The notes: generated by a model not told the origin, from the sequence alone. Positions 36,598 through 47,523 are shown, numbered from the stretch's first letter. The stretch is 64,000 bases of DNA from Aedes albopictus (GCF_035046485.1 NC_085138.1:327170129-327234128), one strand, 5' to 3'. Numbers and translations are program-made.

Positions 36598-39500
36598 TTT
36601 ATCAAGTGAGGTTCAAGATATGATCACTGTGCTACAGTGGAACTGTCATAGTTTAAAACCTAAATTAGACCTGTTTAAATATTTGATTCACAGCTCTGAT
36701 TGTGATATATTTGCACTTTGTGAAACATGGCTTTCTTCTGAAGATGAACTCAACTTCCACGATTTTAACATTATACGCCAGGATCGAGATGACCATTATG
36801 GGGGAGTACTCTTGGGGATCAAAAAAGGCTACTCATTTTATAGAATTCCAATCCCGACTCAACCTGGAGTAGAAATTGTCGCTTGCCAAATAAACGTAAA
36901 AGGTAAAGATCTTTGCGTAGCTTCCGTTTACATTCCTCCAAGAATTTCAATTAGCCGCCGTCATCTTTGGAATGCAGTTTCTGCACTATCACATCCAGTT
37001 CTAATTCTGGGTGATATGAATTCACATGGTACTGGGTGGGGCGAGCCATATGACGATCGCAGAGCGGCTATTTTCTATGATTTGTGCGACGATTTCACTT
37101 TGAACGTTTTGAATACAGGTGAAGTGACACGCATTGCATCCGACGGTAGAGAAAGTCGGCATGACCTTTCTTTGGGATCGAGTTCACTATCATTCGATTG
37201 CTCGTGGAAGGTGATCGAAGATCCTCATGGTAGTGATCACTTGCCCATTATAACCACCATAAAACATAATTGCGAAAGGTCAGACGAGCCAATTCAGGTT
37301 CCTTTTGACCTCACTAGGAATATCGATTGGCAAAAGTATGCAGAAGCGGTATCTTTTGGAGTTGAATCATCCAATCCTCTCCCACCTTTGGATGAGTATC
37401 GATTCCTGTCTGAACTGATTTACAGAAGTGCATTAGAATCACAAAAACGACGCGTTCCAAGTGCAACCTTCAAAAGAAGACCAGCCACACTTGGCTGGGA
37501 TGATGATTGCACTCAATTGTATCTTAAAAAATCTGATGCCTTCAAAGCTTTTCGTAGGCATGGCACCTCGGATCTTTATCAAGAATACGAAAAACTTGAA
37601 AGACAACTGAGGAACTTGCTAAAAGCGAAAAAGCGTAGTTATTGGCGACACTTCATTGAGGGTCTCTCAAGAGAAACTTCGATGACAACGCTTTGGAGAG
37701 TGGCTCGCAACATGCGAAACCGCTCATCTTCTAATGAGAGTGACGAATACTCCAACCGTTGGATATTCAGTTTCGCGAAAAAAGTCTGCCCAGACTCAGT
37801 CCCAGCACGACCAATTTCTTGGGAATCAATCTCAAGAGACGGTTCTCTGGACAGACCATTCTCAATGCTGGAATTTTCTATAGCTCTTCTTTCATCAAAC
37901 AATTCTTCTCCGGGACGCGATATGATAAAGTTCAATCTTCTTAAGAATCTCCCAGATATCGCAAAAAGACGATTACTAGACCTGTTCAACTCATTCATGG
38001 AGGACAACATCGTTCCGCATGAATGGAGACAGGTCAAAGTAATAGCTATTCAAAAGCCTGGTAAACCAGCGTCTGATCATAATTCATACCGCCCAATTGC
38101 TATGTTATCATGTTTAAGGAAATTGTTGGAAAAAATGATCCTATCGCGACTCGACCATTGGGTTGAATCGAATAACTTGCTTTCAAATACACAATTCGGG
38201 TTCCGCAAGGGCAAAGGAACAAACGATTGTCTAGCGTTGCTTTCAACAGATATTCAACTGGCCTTTGCGGAAAAGGAGCAATTGGCTTCAGTTTTCTTGG
38301 ATATTAAGGGCGCTTTTGATTCAGTTTCCATAGAAATATTGTCAGAAAAACTGCACAATAGTGGACTACCCGGACTTTTAAACAATTTCTTGTATAATTT
38401 GTTGTCAGAAAAACATATGAGCTTCAATCTCGGACAACTGACAACTTCCAGAATTAGTTACATGGGCCTACCCCAAGGCTCATGTTTAAGTCCCTTGCTT
38501 TATAATTTTTACGTGAAAGACATTGATAGCTGTCTGGAAGGACAATGCACGCTAAGACAACTTGCAGATGATGCTGTGGTTTCTCTAAAAGGCCCACATG
38601 CAGAAATGTTGCAAAGACCATTGCAAAGCTCCTTAAACAATCTGTCCATTTGGGCAAGAGATTTGGGGATCGAGTTTGCTCCGCAAAAAACTCAATTGGT
38701 TGTGTTTTCCAGAAAGCGGAACCCAGCCCAACTGAAACTCAATCTTTTGGGAATAGAAATCGACCAATCTTTGACTTCGAAATACCTTGGGGTCTGGTTT
38801 GATTCAAAAGGCACTTGGGGTACCCAAACTAAGTATTTGGTGCAAAAATGTCAGCAAAGGATCAATTTTCTACGCACAATTACCGGAACATGGTGGGGTG
38901 CTCACCCGGAAGACCTCATAAAACTTTACAAAACGACTATTCTCTCGGTTCTCGAGTATGGCTCTTTCTGTTTCCACTCAGCAGCAAACTGCCACCTAAT
39001 AAAATTGGAACGAATTCAATATCGTTGTCTGCGCATTGCCCTCGGCTGCATGCACTCAACGCATAATGCGAGCCTAGAGGTCCTGGCAGGGGTGAAACCT
39101 CTCCAGAACCGCTTCTGGGAGCTCTCGCTAAGGTTACTTATCAAGTGTGGAGTGAGCAACACACTTGTTATCGAAAACTTCGAAGAAATGCTTAATCTGA
39201 ACACTCAGTCAAAATTCATGAGAATCTATCTTTTCTACATGTCATCTGATATAAGCCTCGCAGGTTATAATCCTCCTCGTGTACACTTCACCAATGACAG
39301 TTCCTCTGTTAAATACGATCTGTCCATGAAAGAAGCTATTCTTGGAATACCAGATCAACTTCGGTGTATATCTATTCCTCGCATTTTTAATGAAAAGTAC
39401 CAAAATGTCAATTCCTGCAAGAGATTTTTCACAGATGGGTCTCGCATTAATGGATCCACTGGCTTCGGTGTCTTCAACGAAAACTCCACTGCCTTCCGTA

Positions 39501-40276
39501 AACTTCAGGAACCTTGTTCGGTTTATGTTGCTGAGCTGGCAGCAATCAACTTCGCTTTGGGGATGATTTCCAACATGCCCGTAGACCATTTCTTCATCTT
39601 CTCGGATAGCCTTAGTTCGATTGAGGCACTCCGGTCGATGAAACCTGTAAAACATCCATCTTACTTTCTTACAAAAATAAGGGAGCAGATGGGTGCACTG
39701 GTCGAAAGATCCTACAAGATTACCTTTGTATGGGTCCCCTCACATTGCTCAATTTATGGCAATGAGAAGGCGGACTCTCTCGCAAAGGTGGGCGCTCAGG
39801 AAGGCGAGATCTATGATAGAAGAATCGCACATGATGAATTTTTCCAATTTGTTCGTCAGAGTTGTCTTCAAAGTTGGCAAAATGATTGGCGAGATGGCCA
39901 ACTGGGACGGTGGTTACATTCCATTATTCCTAATGTTTCTTTGCGAGCGTGGTGGCATGGTTTGGATGTAAGTCGAAATTTCATTCGTGTGATGTCAAGA
40001 CTTATGTCCAACCATTACTCGCTAGACGCGCATTTACACAGGATAAACCTCGCGTTGAGCAATGTTTGTACTAAGTGCGGTTCCGGTTATGACGACATCG
40101 ACCACGTAGTTTGGCAATGCCCGGATAATGACGCCTCCAGAGCGCTACTATTGGATACCCTTGAGGCCCGAGGTAGACAACCCTTTGCTCCAGTAAGAGA
40201 TGTGTTGGGAACCCGCGATCTAATCTATATGCGGTCCATTTATGAGTTTCTTCGCATATGTTGTATAAAGGTTTAA
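36590..40276 (+). CDS. LINE ORF2, endonuclease-reverse transcriptase-RNase H polyprotein
   Basis: The enzyme that nicks target DNA and reverse-transcribes the element RNA. I place the start at the ATG at 36590, inside ATGGATAA where the last bases are the ORF1 stop; the frame is open seven codons further up. Residues are counted from 36569. The APE-like endonuclease spans about 18-240 with QWNCHSL, CETW, GDMNSH and SDHLP. The RT spans about 480-740 with QFGFRKG, motif A FLDIKGAFDS, motif B LPQGSCLSPLLYN and motif C LADD in place of YADD/FADD. RNase H spans about 950-1075 with FTDGS, AELAA, FSDSL and GNEKADS. A C-terminal CCHC (CTKCGSGYDDIDHVVWQC) lies at about 1168-1185. No frameshift or stop interrupts it, so it may be active. 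Confidence 0.93.
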   Translation: MDNLSSEVQDMITVLQWNCHSLKPKLDLFKYLIHSSDCDIFALCETWLSSEDELNFHDFNIIRQDRDDHYGGVLLGIKKGYSFYRIPIPTQPGVEIVACQINVKGKDLCVASVYIPPRISISRRHLWNAVSALSHPVLILGDMNSHGTGWGEPYDDRRAAIFYDLCDDFTLNVLNTGEVTRIASDGRESRHDLSLGSSSLSFDCSWKVIEDPHGSDHLPIITTIKHNCERSDEPIQVPFDLTRNIDWQKYAEAVSFGVESSNPLPPLDEYRFLSELIYRSALESQKRRVPSATFKRRPATLGWDDDCTQLYLKKSDAFKAFRRHGTSDLYQEYEKLERQLRNLLKAKKRSYWRHFIEGLSRETSMTTLWRVARNMRNRSSSNESDEYSNRWIFSFAKKVCPDSVPARPISWESISRDGSLDRPFSMLEFSIALLSSNNSSPGRDMIKFNLLKNLPDIAKRRLLDLFNSFMEDNIVPHEWRQVKVIAIQKPGKPASDHNSYRPIAMLSCLRKLLEKMILSRLDHWVESNNLLSNTQFGFRKGKGTNDCLALLSTDIQLAFAEKEQLASVFLDIKGAFDSVSIEILSEKLHNSGLPGLLNNFLYNLLSEKHMSFNLGQLTTSRISYMGLPQGSCLSPLLYNFYVKDIDSCLEGQCTLRQLADDAVVSLKGPHAEMLQRPLQSSLNNLSIWARDLGIEFAPQKTQLVVFSRKRNPAQLKLNLLGIEIDQSLTSKYLGVWFDSKGTWGTQTKYLVQKCQQRINFLRTITGTWWGAHPEDLIKLYKTTILSVLEYGSFCFHSAANCHLIKLERIQYRCLRIALGCMHSTHNASLEVLAGVKPLQNRFWELSLRLLIKCGVSNTLVIENFEEMLNLNTQSKFMRIYLFYMSSDISLAGYNPPRVHFTNDSSSVKYDLSMKEAILGIPDQLRCISIPRIFNEKYQNVNSCKRFFTDGSRINGSTGFGVFNENSTAFRKLQEPCSVYVAELAAINFALGMISNMPVDHFFIFSDSLSSIEALRSMKPVKHPSYFLTKIREQMGALVERSYKITFVWVPSHCSIYGNEKADSLAKVGAQEGEIYDRRIAHDEFFQFVRQSCLQSWQNDWRDGQLGRWLHSIIPNVSLRAWWHGLDVSRNFIRVMSRLMSNHYSLDAHLHRINLALSNVCTKCGSGYDDIDHVVWQCPDNDASRALLLDTLEARGRQPFAPVRDVLGTRDLIYMRSIYEFLRICCIKV

Positions 40277-40974
40277 TCTCCCTGTGTTTTTTTTTTTCGC
40301 TTCAGTTTTTTTTCTCTGTGTTTTGTCCTTTTGTGTTTTGTTCCTGGCCATCCGGCAGATGAGAATCCGTGACAAGCCCATGCCACCACCAGAGGCGATA
40401 CCGTAACCAAGAAACTAAGATACCTCCCGGATGTGCTACAACGAACCCTGAAACCTTATCCTCACCATGCCTTTCCTCAAAATGATGTGACCCGCTAACC
40501 TCGAGCAGCCACGAGTACCCTGGCCTCCTCCCAGTACTAACATACTTAAGAAAGCAATAAGTTGTATGTAATTATATACAAAAAATGAATTTCGGCTCCG
40601 TGAAGCGTTACACGCGATTGAGCCATAAATAAACGAACTTGATAAAAAAACAAAAAGACTGCAATACTCTTTGTCGATTCATCATTTAATGCTCAGCCAA
40701 GCTAACACTTTTCAATGACTCATTGGAATTGATGAAATGATTTTAACGTCAGAGAAACGTAACTGTTTTGAAAAGAGTCATGGTTCACTCATTCGGTTTT
40801 GCGAATCGATTCTTTGAGTCGATTCACGAGTGAGTAACTCATCTCTAATTTGATCCCGTGTGACAAAATACTTACCATCTAAGTTTTTTTCACCCAGCTG
40901 TTCAAAATACTCAAATTTAAGTGCAATGCTGTTAACTAAATGTACATAATTGGAGCGTGGGATATCACAGAAGT

Positions 40975-41152
40975 TTACATGACATATCATGTAAAAGTCA
41001 TGAAATATCATGTAAACTTCCATTATATGTCATGTAATTCAGCATGACTCTGAGTGTTTACATGACATATAACAAAAATTTACATGATATATCATGTAAA
41101 CCATCATAACAATGAGTTTACATGACCAAAATGAAGTTTACATGACGTGTAA
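40975..41152. repeat. Cluster of TTTACATGAC/ATATCATGTAAA repeats
   Basis: About eight copies of tttacatgayatat in both orientations within 180 bp, just outside the left arm of the long inverted repeat. Confidence 0.65.
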
Positions 41153-42129
41153 ATATCATTATTTTTATCTGTGCACATTTTTGATCTTCGAAATTTTTAA
41201 AGAAAATTGTCAGAGAAATCCAGGAAAAATGTTATTTTTTCGATACAGTGTTGAACATGTTTTAAAATTTAAAACCGATTTTTCGTCGAATGAGTATATT
41301 TTGATTTAAACAAATTTGATTCCATCGTGTTTATCAGACATTTTCCAGTCAAAAAAGCTTAACTTTCCGAGGTCTTTTAGGCCGTTCCAGAGATACAGCG
41401 TTTTAAGCTTGGAAAACGTTTTCTCTAATTTATCAAATTAGCTCAACTTGCAAGTTTCGCTGAGAACACATTTTTCGATGCAGTTTAAATGTGATTTGCC
41501 AAACATTTTGCCAAATGTGTTGCCAAACATTTTGATTGTATTGTAAAAATATTGATTACATGAGAACTTTTGTATCAAATCAAATCAAATTAGGTGCAAT
41601 TTCCTTTGGACTGATTAAGACAGTGGTAAATAGAAGAATATGGAAAAGAAAACCTGACAGTGTTGCCAGTTCATCAAATATGGGTACATCAATATTTATA
41701 AACTTAAAATGAATTTCTGTCTATCTGTCAGTCTGTCTGACCCTTATGGATTCGGACTTAAAGTGTACTTTGCTACACTGTAAGACGGCTTGCGGTAATG
41801 GCCAGCATAAAGATGTTTAGAAAATTTACTATGGTAAAACGTGATCCACCAACGCTTTTTGACCCAGTAAACCACCTATCGTATAAGGGTGTTCATCTCA
41901 AATTGCATTTCCATTCGTTAAAAATCGGAATCGCATATAATACTAACCATTGGGCGCAGGAATGATAAAGCAAATTTTATATAAATCATAATTGCGATTC
42001 TTTTACAATCACCTTTGTTATGAGTAAAACAAATCGCAAATAACGTTATTCAAACTCGGTTCAATTAAACTTCTCACAGTAGCAACGAATGATAAATTTA
42101 ATTAAGCGTAAAACTTACATTTAGAAGAA

Positions 42130-42720
42130 AATTAACTGCGGGTTCCACACTGCTCCAGCAACATCTTAAAGAGATCTCCCCGGAAATCTGCTCAACAACC
42201 ATACATACACCCCTTTCTAGGTTTAATCACCCGCACCGTCGGTTCGGTTATTTTCAACAATCTGCTGCCTGGCCAATGTTTGGCCAGAATGTGTATCACT
42301 TTCACTCATTTATATTAATTTCCGAATGGTATTTTCTCATGTAATACATCTAATTATTCTTCCCCCGGTGTCGGAAAATTGATCACGAGCTGGTTCAACA
42401 CTTTTTTCAACACTCAATTTCAGTACTCATATTGAACTGCGATCCGCGCCCGATTCCCGGTACAGTTTTTCCTCGCTTCTCCGTCAGCGCACTGCATCGG
42501 TTTTCGGACTTACTAGGTGGAGTTACGGGTTTCACACAGTTTCTCGGCCGGAACTTTATATTTTACGTACTGGCACTAAATATCCTCGCGATGTGAAGTC
42601 GATTCCGATGATATTTTACTCAGCCACATCACTTTGATTCCGCACCGAACGTCGTTTGTTTTGACTGGCAGACCAAGTGGCGAGAAGAACCTGTGTAAAC
42701 TGACAGATCATATATAAGTC
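42130..42720. other. GC-richer block inside the long inverted-repeat structure
   Basis: It differs in composition from its AT-rich surroundings (gatccgcgcccgattcccgg, gcgatgtgaagtcgattccg). It has no long ORF. It could be a captured host fragment such as a leader or promoter. Confidence 0.3.
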
Positions 42721-42848
42721 CAGAAAAGTTTCAAACGGAATCGCAATGACTTAGCAATTTTGCACAAGCTCTATGCCCATTTGATGGTCAGAATATAAGA
42801 AAAAACACCAAAGGCTTTTTTCCTGTATCTTTCAAGAAAAAGCATTTG

Positions 42849-42911
42849 GTATAGTGGTAAAGACTTTGACTCTGGTTGTCGAGGTCCTATGTTCGATACT
42901 GGTTTCTAGAA
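42849..42911 (+). mobile_element. tRNA-like sequence (SINE head or tRNA relic)
   Basis: ttggtatagtggtaaagact then gaggtcctatgttcgatact. A- and B-box-like but imperfect. Located in the interior of the inverted-repeat structure 41178-44412. Confidence 0.35.
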
Positions 42912-43117
42912 TATTTTTTTTATTTTCACGAATAGTGTGACATCGTATTAATGATCATCCAAAGTCGGAAAATGTCGGCTGAAGTATGTATATAGCCTCC
43001 ACTTTGGTACGCATATAGCAGTTCTGTGCTTTTTATACGACTAAATCAGTTCTTATATAATGATGTATATCATCAATTATACGAACCAAAATGTTGACTG
43101 GGAAGTGTGTTTTGTTT

Positions 43118-43185
43118 CCTTCGGTTCCATAACCGAGTGGTAGCCTGGTGATCTCAAGGTTTTTGGTTTGAATCCGGTGTTGAAT
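43118..43185 (+). mobile_element. tRNA-like sequence (SINE head or tRNA relic)
   Basis: ttcggttccataaccgagtg, gtagcctggtgatctcaagg and a B-box-like tggtttgaatccggtg. The stems are imperfect. Confidence 0.35.
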
Positions 43186-44412
43186 TTAATAGAAACTCAT
43201 TCTGCACAAGTTTAATGGTGCTGTGAATTTAAATTGACCCTGTAGAACAGCAATTTCAACCACAAGCTGCAAGGCAAGCCATTTTTCAGTGCACAGAATT
43301 CGCCCGCTGCACCTTTGAGAGCGCATACGAGATTGCAACTCTACGGGAATTCCTAAATAATTTTGCTTTTAATTTTTACTTTCAAACTAACTTTAGAGCT
43401 CTTTTTGCATCCTCTCTGATTCGCTCTCTTTATTGTTGTCAAAAAAAGAAGAACAAAACAACTCAACTTTGATAGTTCGATGCGGGAAGCCAAAAATGAG
43501 TAAGTGACATAGTACCGATAGTTGAGTAATTTAAACTAGCGGTTCTGAAAGTCTCTTAAATAAAGACAAATCAATCAATTGAACTAGCGGTTGGGTAAAT
43601 AGAACTTCTACTCTAAGTAAGTAGTCTGTATGCGAGTTAATAGAAAACTCACTTTTGGACACTTTCCTTTCTCCGTGCAAGTTCAAAACAATGGATAAAC
43701 AGAGAAAAAAAATGAATAGCAACTTGCTCGCTAAGACATCATATGTCATACAGAATGCTTCTAAATAATTCTGAACCATGAATAAATTTCAGTGAACATT
43801 TAAATTTACCACTGCCCTTATTAAAGGTTTGTTTGAAAAATAGCAAGTTTCACACCAAATGAAAACTGTCAAGGTTCATGTTGCCAATAGTAATAGAATT
43901 GTAAAAAGGATTTTATGATTCTTGCTTGATAATTGTCAATTGAAATAAGGATTACGATACATAAATTTTAAACTTTAGCAATTTATTGTTATCCATTCTA
44001 ATAAATCCATGATTGACAACACTGCCAAAAAATTTCACATAATTTTCAGCTTTTCTTGGTCTAAATCAACCCAAACCACCTTTAAATTGCATCGAATAAT
44101 GTTTTCTTAGCGAAACTTGTAAGTTGAGCTAATTTGATATATGAGAGAAAAACGTTTTCCAAGCTTAAAACGCTGTTTCTCTGGAACGGCCAAAAGGACC
44201 TCGGAAAGTTAAGCTTTTTCGACTGGAAAATGTATGATAAACACGATGGAATCAAAATTTTTGAAATCAAAATGTACTCATTCGACGAAAAATCGATTTT
44301 ATATTTTAAATTTGATAAATAACATGTTTGGCAACACTGTATCAAAAAAATAATATTTATCCTGGATTCCTATGACAATTGTCTTCAAAAATGCCGAAGG
44401 TCAAAAATATGT

Positions 44413-45017
44413 ATATGTTATACTCTCAAAGCTATAAATTAAGAAAAGGAAAGGAAAACTTGGATTTTTCTTGTATTGGCAAAGACGAGGGCCACGGGCC
44501 GAGGGGTGATCCGATCGGCACCAAAATTTGGATTTTTTCTTCCTCCATTCGAACAAACATTCCAACAAAATTTGGTCAAAAACCGTGATGGTCGATAACA
44601 CGTTTCCACTTTTTCTCGGTCACTTCATATGGACCCTTATACAGTAGACGTTCGATAACTGCAATATGTTTACTAGAGTGGGTCATCGTTTATATGGAAA
44701 AATGAAAAATTCAATGGTATTCCATCAGATCGAAGCTTTTTTGATCCCATTTCAGGACCTAAATAAGTGTGCAAAATTTGGACACGATCGGTTATGTCTA
44801 CGTTTTGCGCATCGCGTTTGAAGTTTGTATGGGGTTTTACATGGGAAAACACACTTTTTTGCATTTCTCTCATAACAAGCTCGAATTTTTCTAAACTCTT
44901 GTAATTGATAATGTGAAAACATAGCCTGGGGTGTCTTGAAAAACTTTGTCGAAGACCGCGAAGTGATCTGATGCTTATGAACAAAGTTATAGCGTTGGCA
45001 TTGCTTGACGAAACAGC
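44413..45017. other. Intronic, repeat-like, no gene seen
   Basis: tatacagtagacgttcgata at 44638 and ccgataactgcaacaacgcc at 45413 look like the ends of a TA-type (pogo-like) element, but the inverse match is weak. Confidence 0.35.
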
Positions 45018-45029
45018 ATGATTTTGTTG

Positions 45030-45206
45030 TGGAGCGGACCTGGTGTGATGGTTAGAACACTTGACTATCACGCCGATGACCTGGGATCGAATCCCACTCC
45101 CGACAAACTCGCAAACTGTGAGTTCTTCCTTCGGAAGGGAAGTAAAGCGTGGGTCCCGAGATGAACTAGCCTAGGGCTAAAAATCTCGTTAATACAGATA
45201 AAAAAA
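45030..45206 (+). mobile_element. tRNA-derived SINE, family B, complete
   Basis: About 177 bp: ggagcggacctggtgtgatg, B-box GGGATCGAATCCCA, then cttccttcggaagggaagta and tail acagataaaaaa. Flanked by atgattttgttg at 45018-45029 and 45207-45218. Confidence 0.88.
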
Positions 45207-45913
45207 ATGATTTTGTTGCTATTGTTATTTCTTCACATGTTAAAACATAAACACATGCATGCAGTTCGTTGCTTATAACTATTTTCACACGCATCGGATC
45301 ACTTTGCGGTCTTCAACAAAGCTCTTCAGAACATCCTAGGCTATCATTTTACAGTATCGGTTAAAAAGTTTCAGACAAACTTTTTCAACTTATGGCTAAA
45401 ATGCAAAAAATCCGATAACTGCAACAACGCCTGACAGTACCAACCATGGTTGCAACCATCACGTGATGTAAAATGAACGTGAACTTCGGGAAGATTCATT
45501 TACTACGTCCATCGTTTTTCGGGATTTCTAGACCCCCCCTCCCCCTCTGTCACCCTGTAATATGCAACCCCGCCTTTAGACGATGTATATATTGAGTATT
45601 TTTGTATTTTTTCTAGTCAATCTAGGCGATCAATTTTTTTATATTTTTAGCTGACATTTAGGACTGTTTTGTATATCTCAAAACAGTTTTTGGTGTCTTT
45701 TAAAGCGGATTCGCATTTTTATAATCATTGGAAAATTGATGTTTTTGTCAGCTTTCAGATGTCATTGTTTCTTTTGTATTTAATCGCAACAATTAACGCA
45801 TTTTCCTTTTTTCCTCAATTAGTCTATTATGCTGAAAGAGTTGAAGGGAGTTGAATACAAACTAAAATGATTTTCCTAAAAATTACATGGGAAACCAAAT
45901 TTTCCATAGTGGA

Positions 45914-46047
45914 ATGGTTCTGGTGTGATGGTTAGAACACTTGACTATCACGCCGATGACCTGGGATCGAATCCCACTCCCGACAAACTTGCAAAATGTG
46001 AGTTCTTCCTTCGGAAGGGAAGTAAAGCGTGGGTCCCGAGATGAACT
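45914..46047 (+). mobile_element. tRNA-derived SINE, family B, truncated
   Basis: Identical in most bases to 45030-45206 from tggtgtgatggttagaacac to gtcccgagatgaact, but lacking the first bases and the 3' tail. The following sequence (aggtatcagaacatcggctc) is unrelated to the family tail. Confidence 0.8.
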
Positions 46048-46472
46048 ATCAGGTATCAGAACATCGGCTCGGGTGGCACGTTCTCCGCGCTTCTGGGAGA
46101 TTTGTGCCTCGCCATTTTAGTTAGGCTGTTTTATCATCTACCCGTCGGAGTAGTGAAAAGGAAGAGAGAGGGAAATAAAAGGACAGGAATGAGAAAATTG
46201 GGTGATAATGAAACGGATAATTTAAGAAAAGAGTTTCCCCAATTATTGGAATATAGGAAGTAGAAATTACTCATCTGCTGTAAATCATTCTTACCACAAG
46301 CGATTCAACTACAAGAATCCAATTAGGTTTCCATTTAGGTTTCCATTAAGGTTCAACAAAGTTTCAATTCAGCAATTATTGAGAAGAGAAAATAAAACAA
46401 CAATATGTGGATCATAAAGATTGTCTATCTAATTTGGAATAAAAGAGAGTTGTATCAATTCAATTCATTATT
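46048..46472. other. Downstream flank of the DUF4780 gene
   Basis: No ORF. A purine-rich stretch (aggaagagagagggaaataa) follows the truncated SINE. It may include the 3' end of whatever unit carried the DUF4780 gene. Confidence 0.4.
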
Positions 46473-46533
46473 TTTATTTTGTGCAATCAATACAATTCAA
46501 TCAATTAATCAATATACAAATATGTGTCAATAA

Positions 46534-47334
46534 TTATTCAGAGATCTTAGGATAGATTTTGACTGTAACTTGGGACAACCCATAAAAAAGCTTTTTGCCT
46601 TGATTAATTAGCTTCACAATGGACTCCTCGTCAATGCTCATTACAATAGAACGCATTCCATTCGCAGGAGGCAAAATTTTCGTTATTTTCCAATATTTGG
46701 TATCGAAGTTTACGTTCAAACGAGTTATCATGCTCATAATTTTGTCATTTCCACTTTTGTCCATTTCTGAAAAATGAGGAACAGCAAAAATTCTGCGCCG
46801 TAACTGTGGAATAGGGGAATATGGCTTCACAACGAAATCGTTAATATCACTATTAGCTCTAATGTCCTCTAGGACAGTCTTCAACCATGACAGGCTAGGT
46901 TCGTCACAGGCACTAAACCAACCGATTCCGCGTGTGTGTCCAGAGTTATAAAAGGTTGGAAGAAATTCTCCAGTCAAGTTCTGTTGCCTATCAAAAATCT
47001 CGCCATAAAGGTTGTGGAAGTAGCCATCATCGACATCTGAATTTTGCCGGTCAATCATGATCTTCAATTTGTTCCGAGGAGTCACGCGCTGACGCTTGTC
47101 ATCGCCGTTCGAGGGGGAGTTCGCGGGCCGCTTGATGCCTCCGGCTTCTAAAGCTACGGCGGCAACTTTCACCGCAGCCTCCTCAACGATAGAGTCCTCC
47201 TCCTGTGAAGCGAGTAGCGCGTGCTCAAGGAACATGTCGTCATTCTGGTAGAGATATTTTAATGATTATATTACGTGCATTTTTTTCTGTTAATTATAAC
47301 TTACCATATTATCAGCAGTTTGCTTGATAGCCAT
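46534..47334 (-). CDS. DUF4780-domain protein, spliced minus-strand gene nested in gene 2's intron
   Basis: Two exons on the minus strand. Exon 1 (47334-47305) encodes MAIKQTADNM, then comes a 60-bp intron (47304-47245, GTAAGT...CTACCAG), and exon 2 (47244-46534) continues NDDMFLEHALLASQ in frame to the stop, 246 residues in all. The N-terminal ~85 residues are acidic then basic (KRPANSPSNGDDKRQRVTP, a possible nuclear signal). The C-terminal two-thirds match what I know of DUF4780: GIGWFSACDEPSLSWLK, a middle strand pair, then IVMSIDEESI and KKLFYGLSQVTV. The fold is thought to be RNA-binding-like; function is unknown. An AATAAA on the minus strand at 46478-46473 could end the message. It may be a host gene, a domesticated transposon protein, or an ORF1-like partner of the neighbouring element. 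Confidence 0.75.
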
Positions 47335-47349
47335 TTGGAAGGTACGAAA

Positions 47350-47382
47350 AATAATAATAAAAATAATGAAAATAATAATAAT

Positions 47383-47416
<34 letters not shown>
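47350..47416 (+). repeat. (TAA)n microsatellite, 5' side of the R4-type element
   Basis: Imperfect AAT/TAA repeats of about 67 bp separate the minus-strand DUF4780 gene from the 5' end of the R4-type element. It is the presumed target tract. Confidence 0.9.
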
Positions 47417-47417
<1 letters not shown>

Positions 47418-47418
47418 G

Positions 47419-47523
47419 GTGGGAGCTCAGGTAAAATAACTCCTGGGCGTCCATGAAAAACCACCATTTGAGGAGTGGGAGCTCAAGGTAAAATATCTCC
47501 TGGGCGACCATGAAAAACCACCC
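47419..47523 (+). repeat. Two tandem 56-bp repeats in the 5' UTR of the R4-type element
   Basis: Copies start at 47419 and 47475 with gtgggagctca(a)ggtaaaat and share ctcctgggcg[t/a]ccatgaaaaaccacc. Period is 56 bp with few mismatches. They lie between the (TAA)n tract and the ORF, so they may be promoter monomers. Confidence 0.75.

Larger units (their letters stand above)
34590..40653 (+). mobile_element. Full-length non-LTR retrotransposon (LINE), I-type with RNase H
   Basis: The element is about 6.06 kb, flanked by a perfect target duplication aaagactgcaatactc at 34574-34589 and 40654-40669. It has a 640-bp 5' UTR, ORF1 (35230-36597), ORF2 (36590-40276), a 376-bp 3' UTR and a short A-rich tail (gataaaaaaacaaa). 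ORF2 carries an APE-type endonuclease, RT and RNase H, which points to the I group (I, Loa and relatives); MosquI-like is possible. Both ORFs are open and the TSD is perfect, so the insertion looks young. It lies in sense orientation in gene 2's intron. Confidence 0.9.
41178..44412. mobile_element. Long inverted-repeat structure (arms ~330 bp, 3.2 kb)
   Basis: The left arm 41178-41510 and right arm 44078-44412 are inverted copies (tcgtcgaatgagtatatttt, cttaactttccgaggtcttt, gaaaacgttttctctaattt). The interior has two tRNA-like sequences and a GC-richer block (42130-42720) of unknown origin. Confidence 0.7.
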
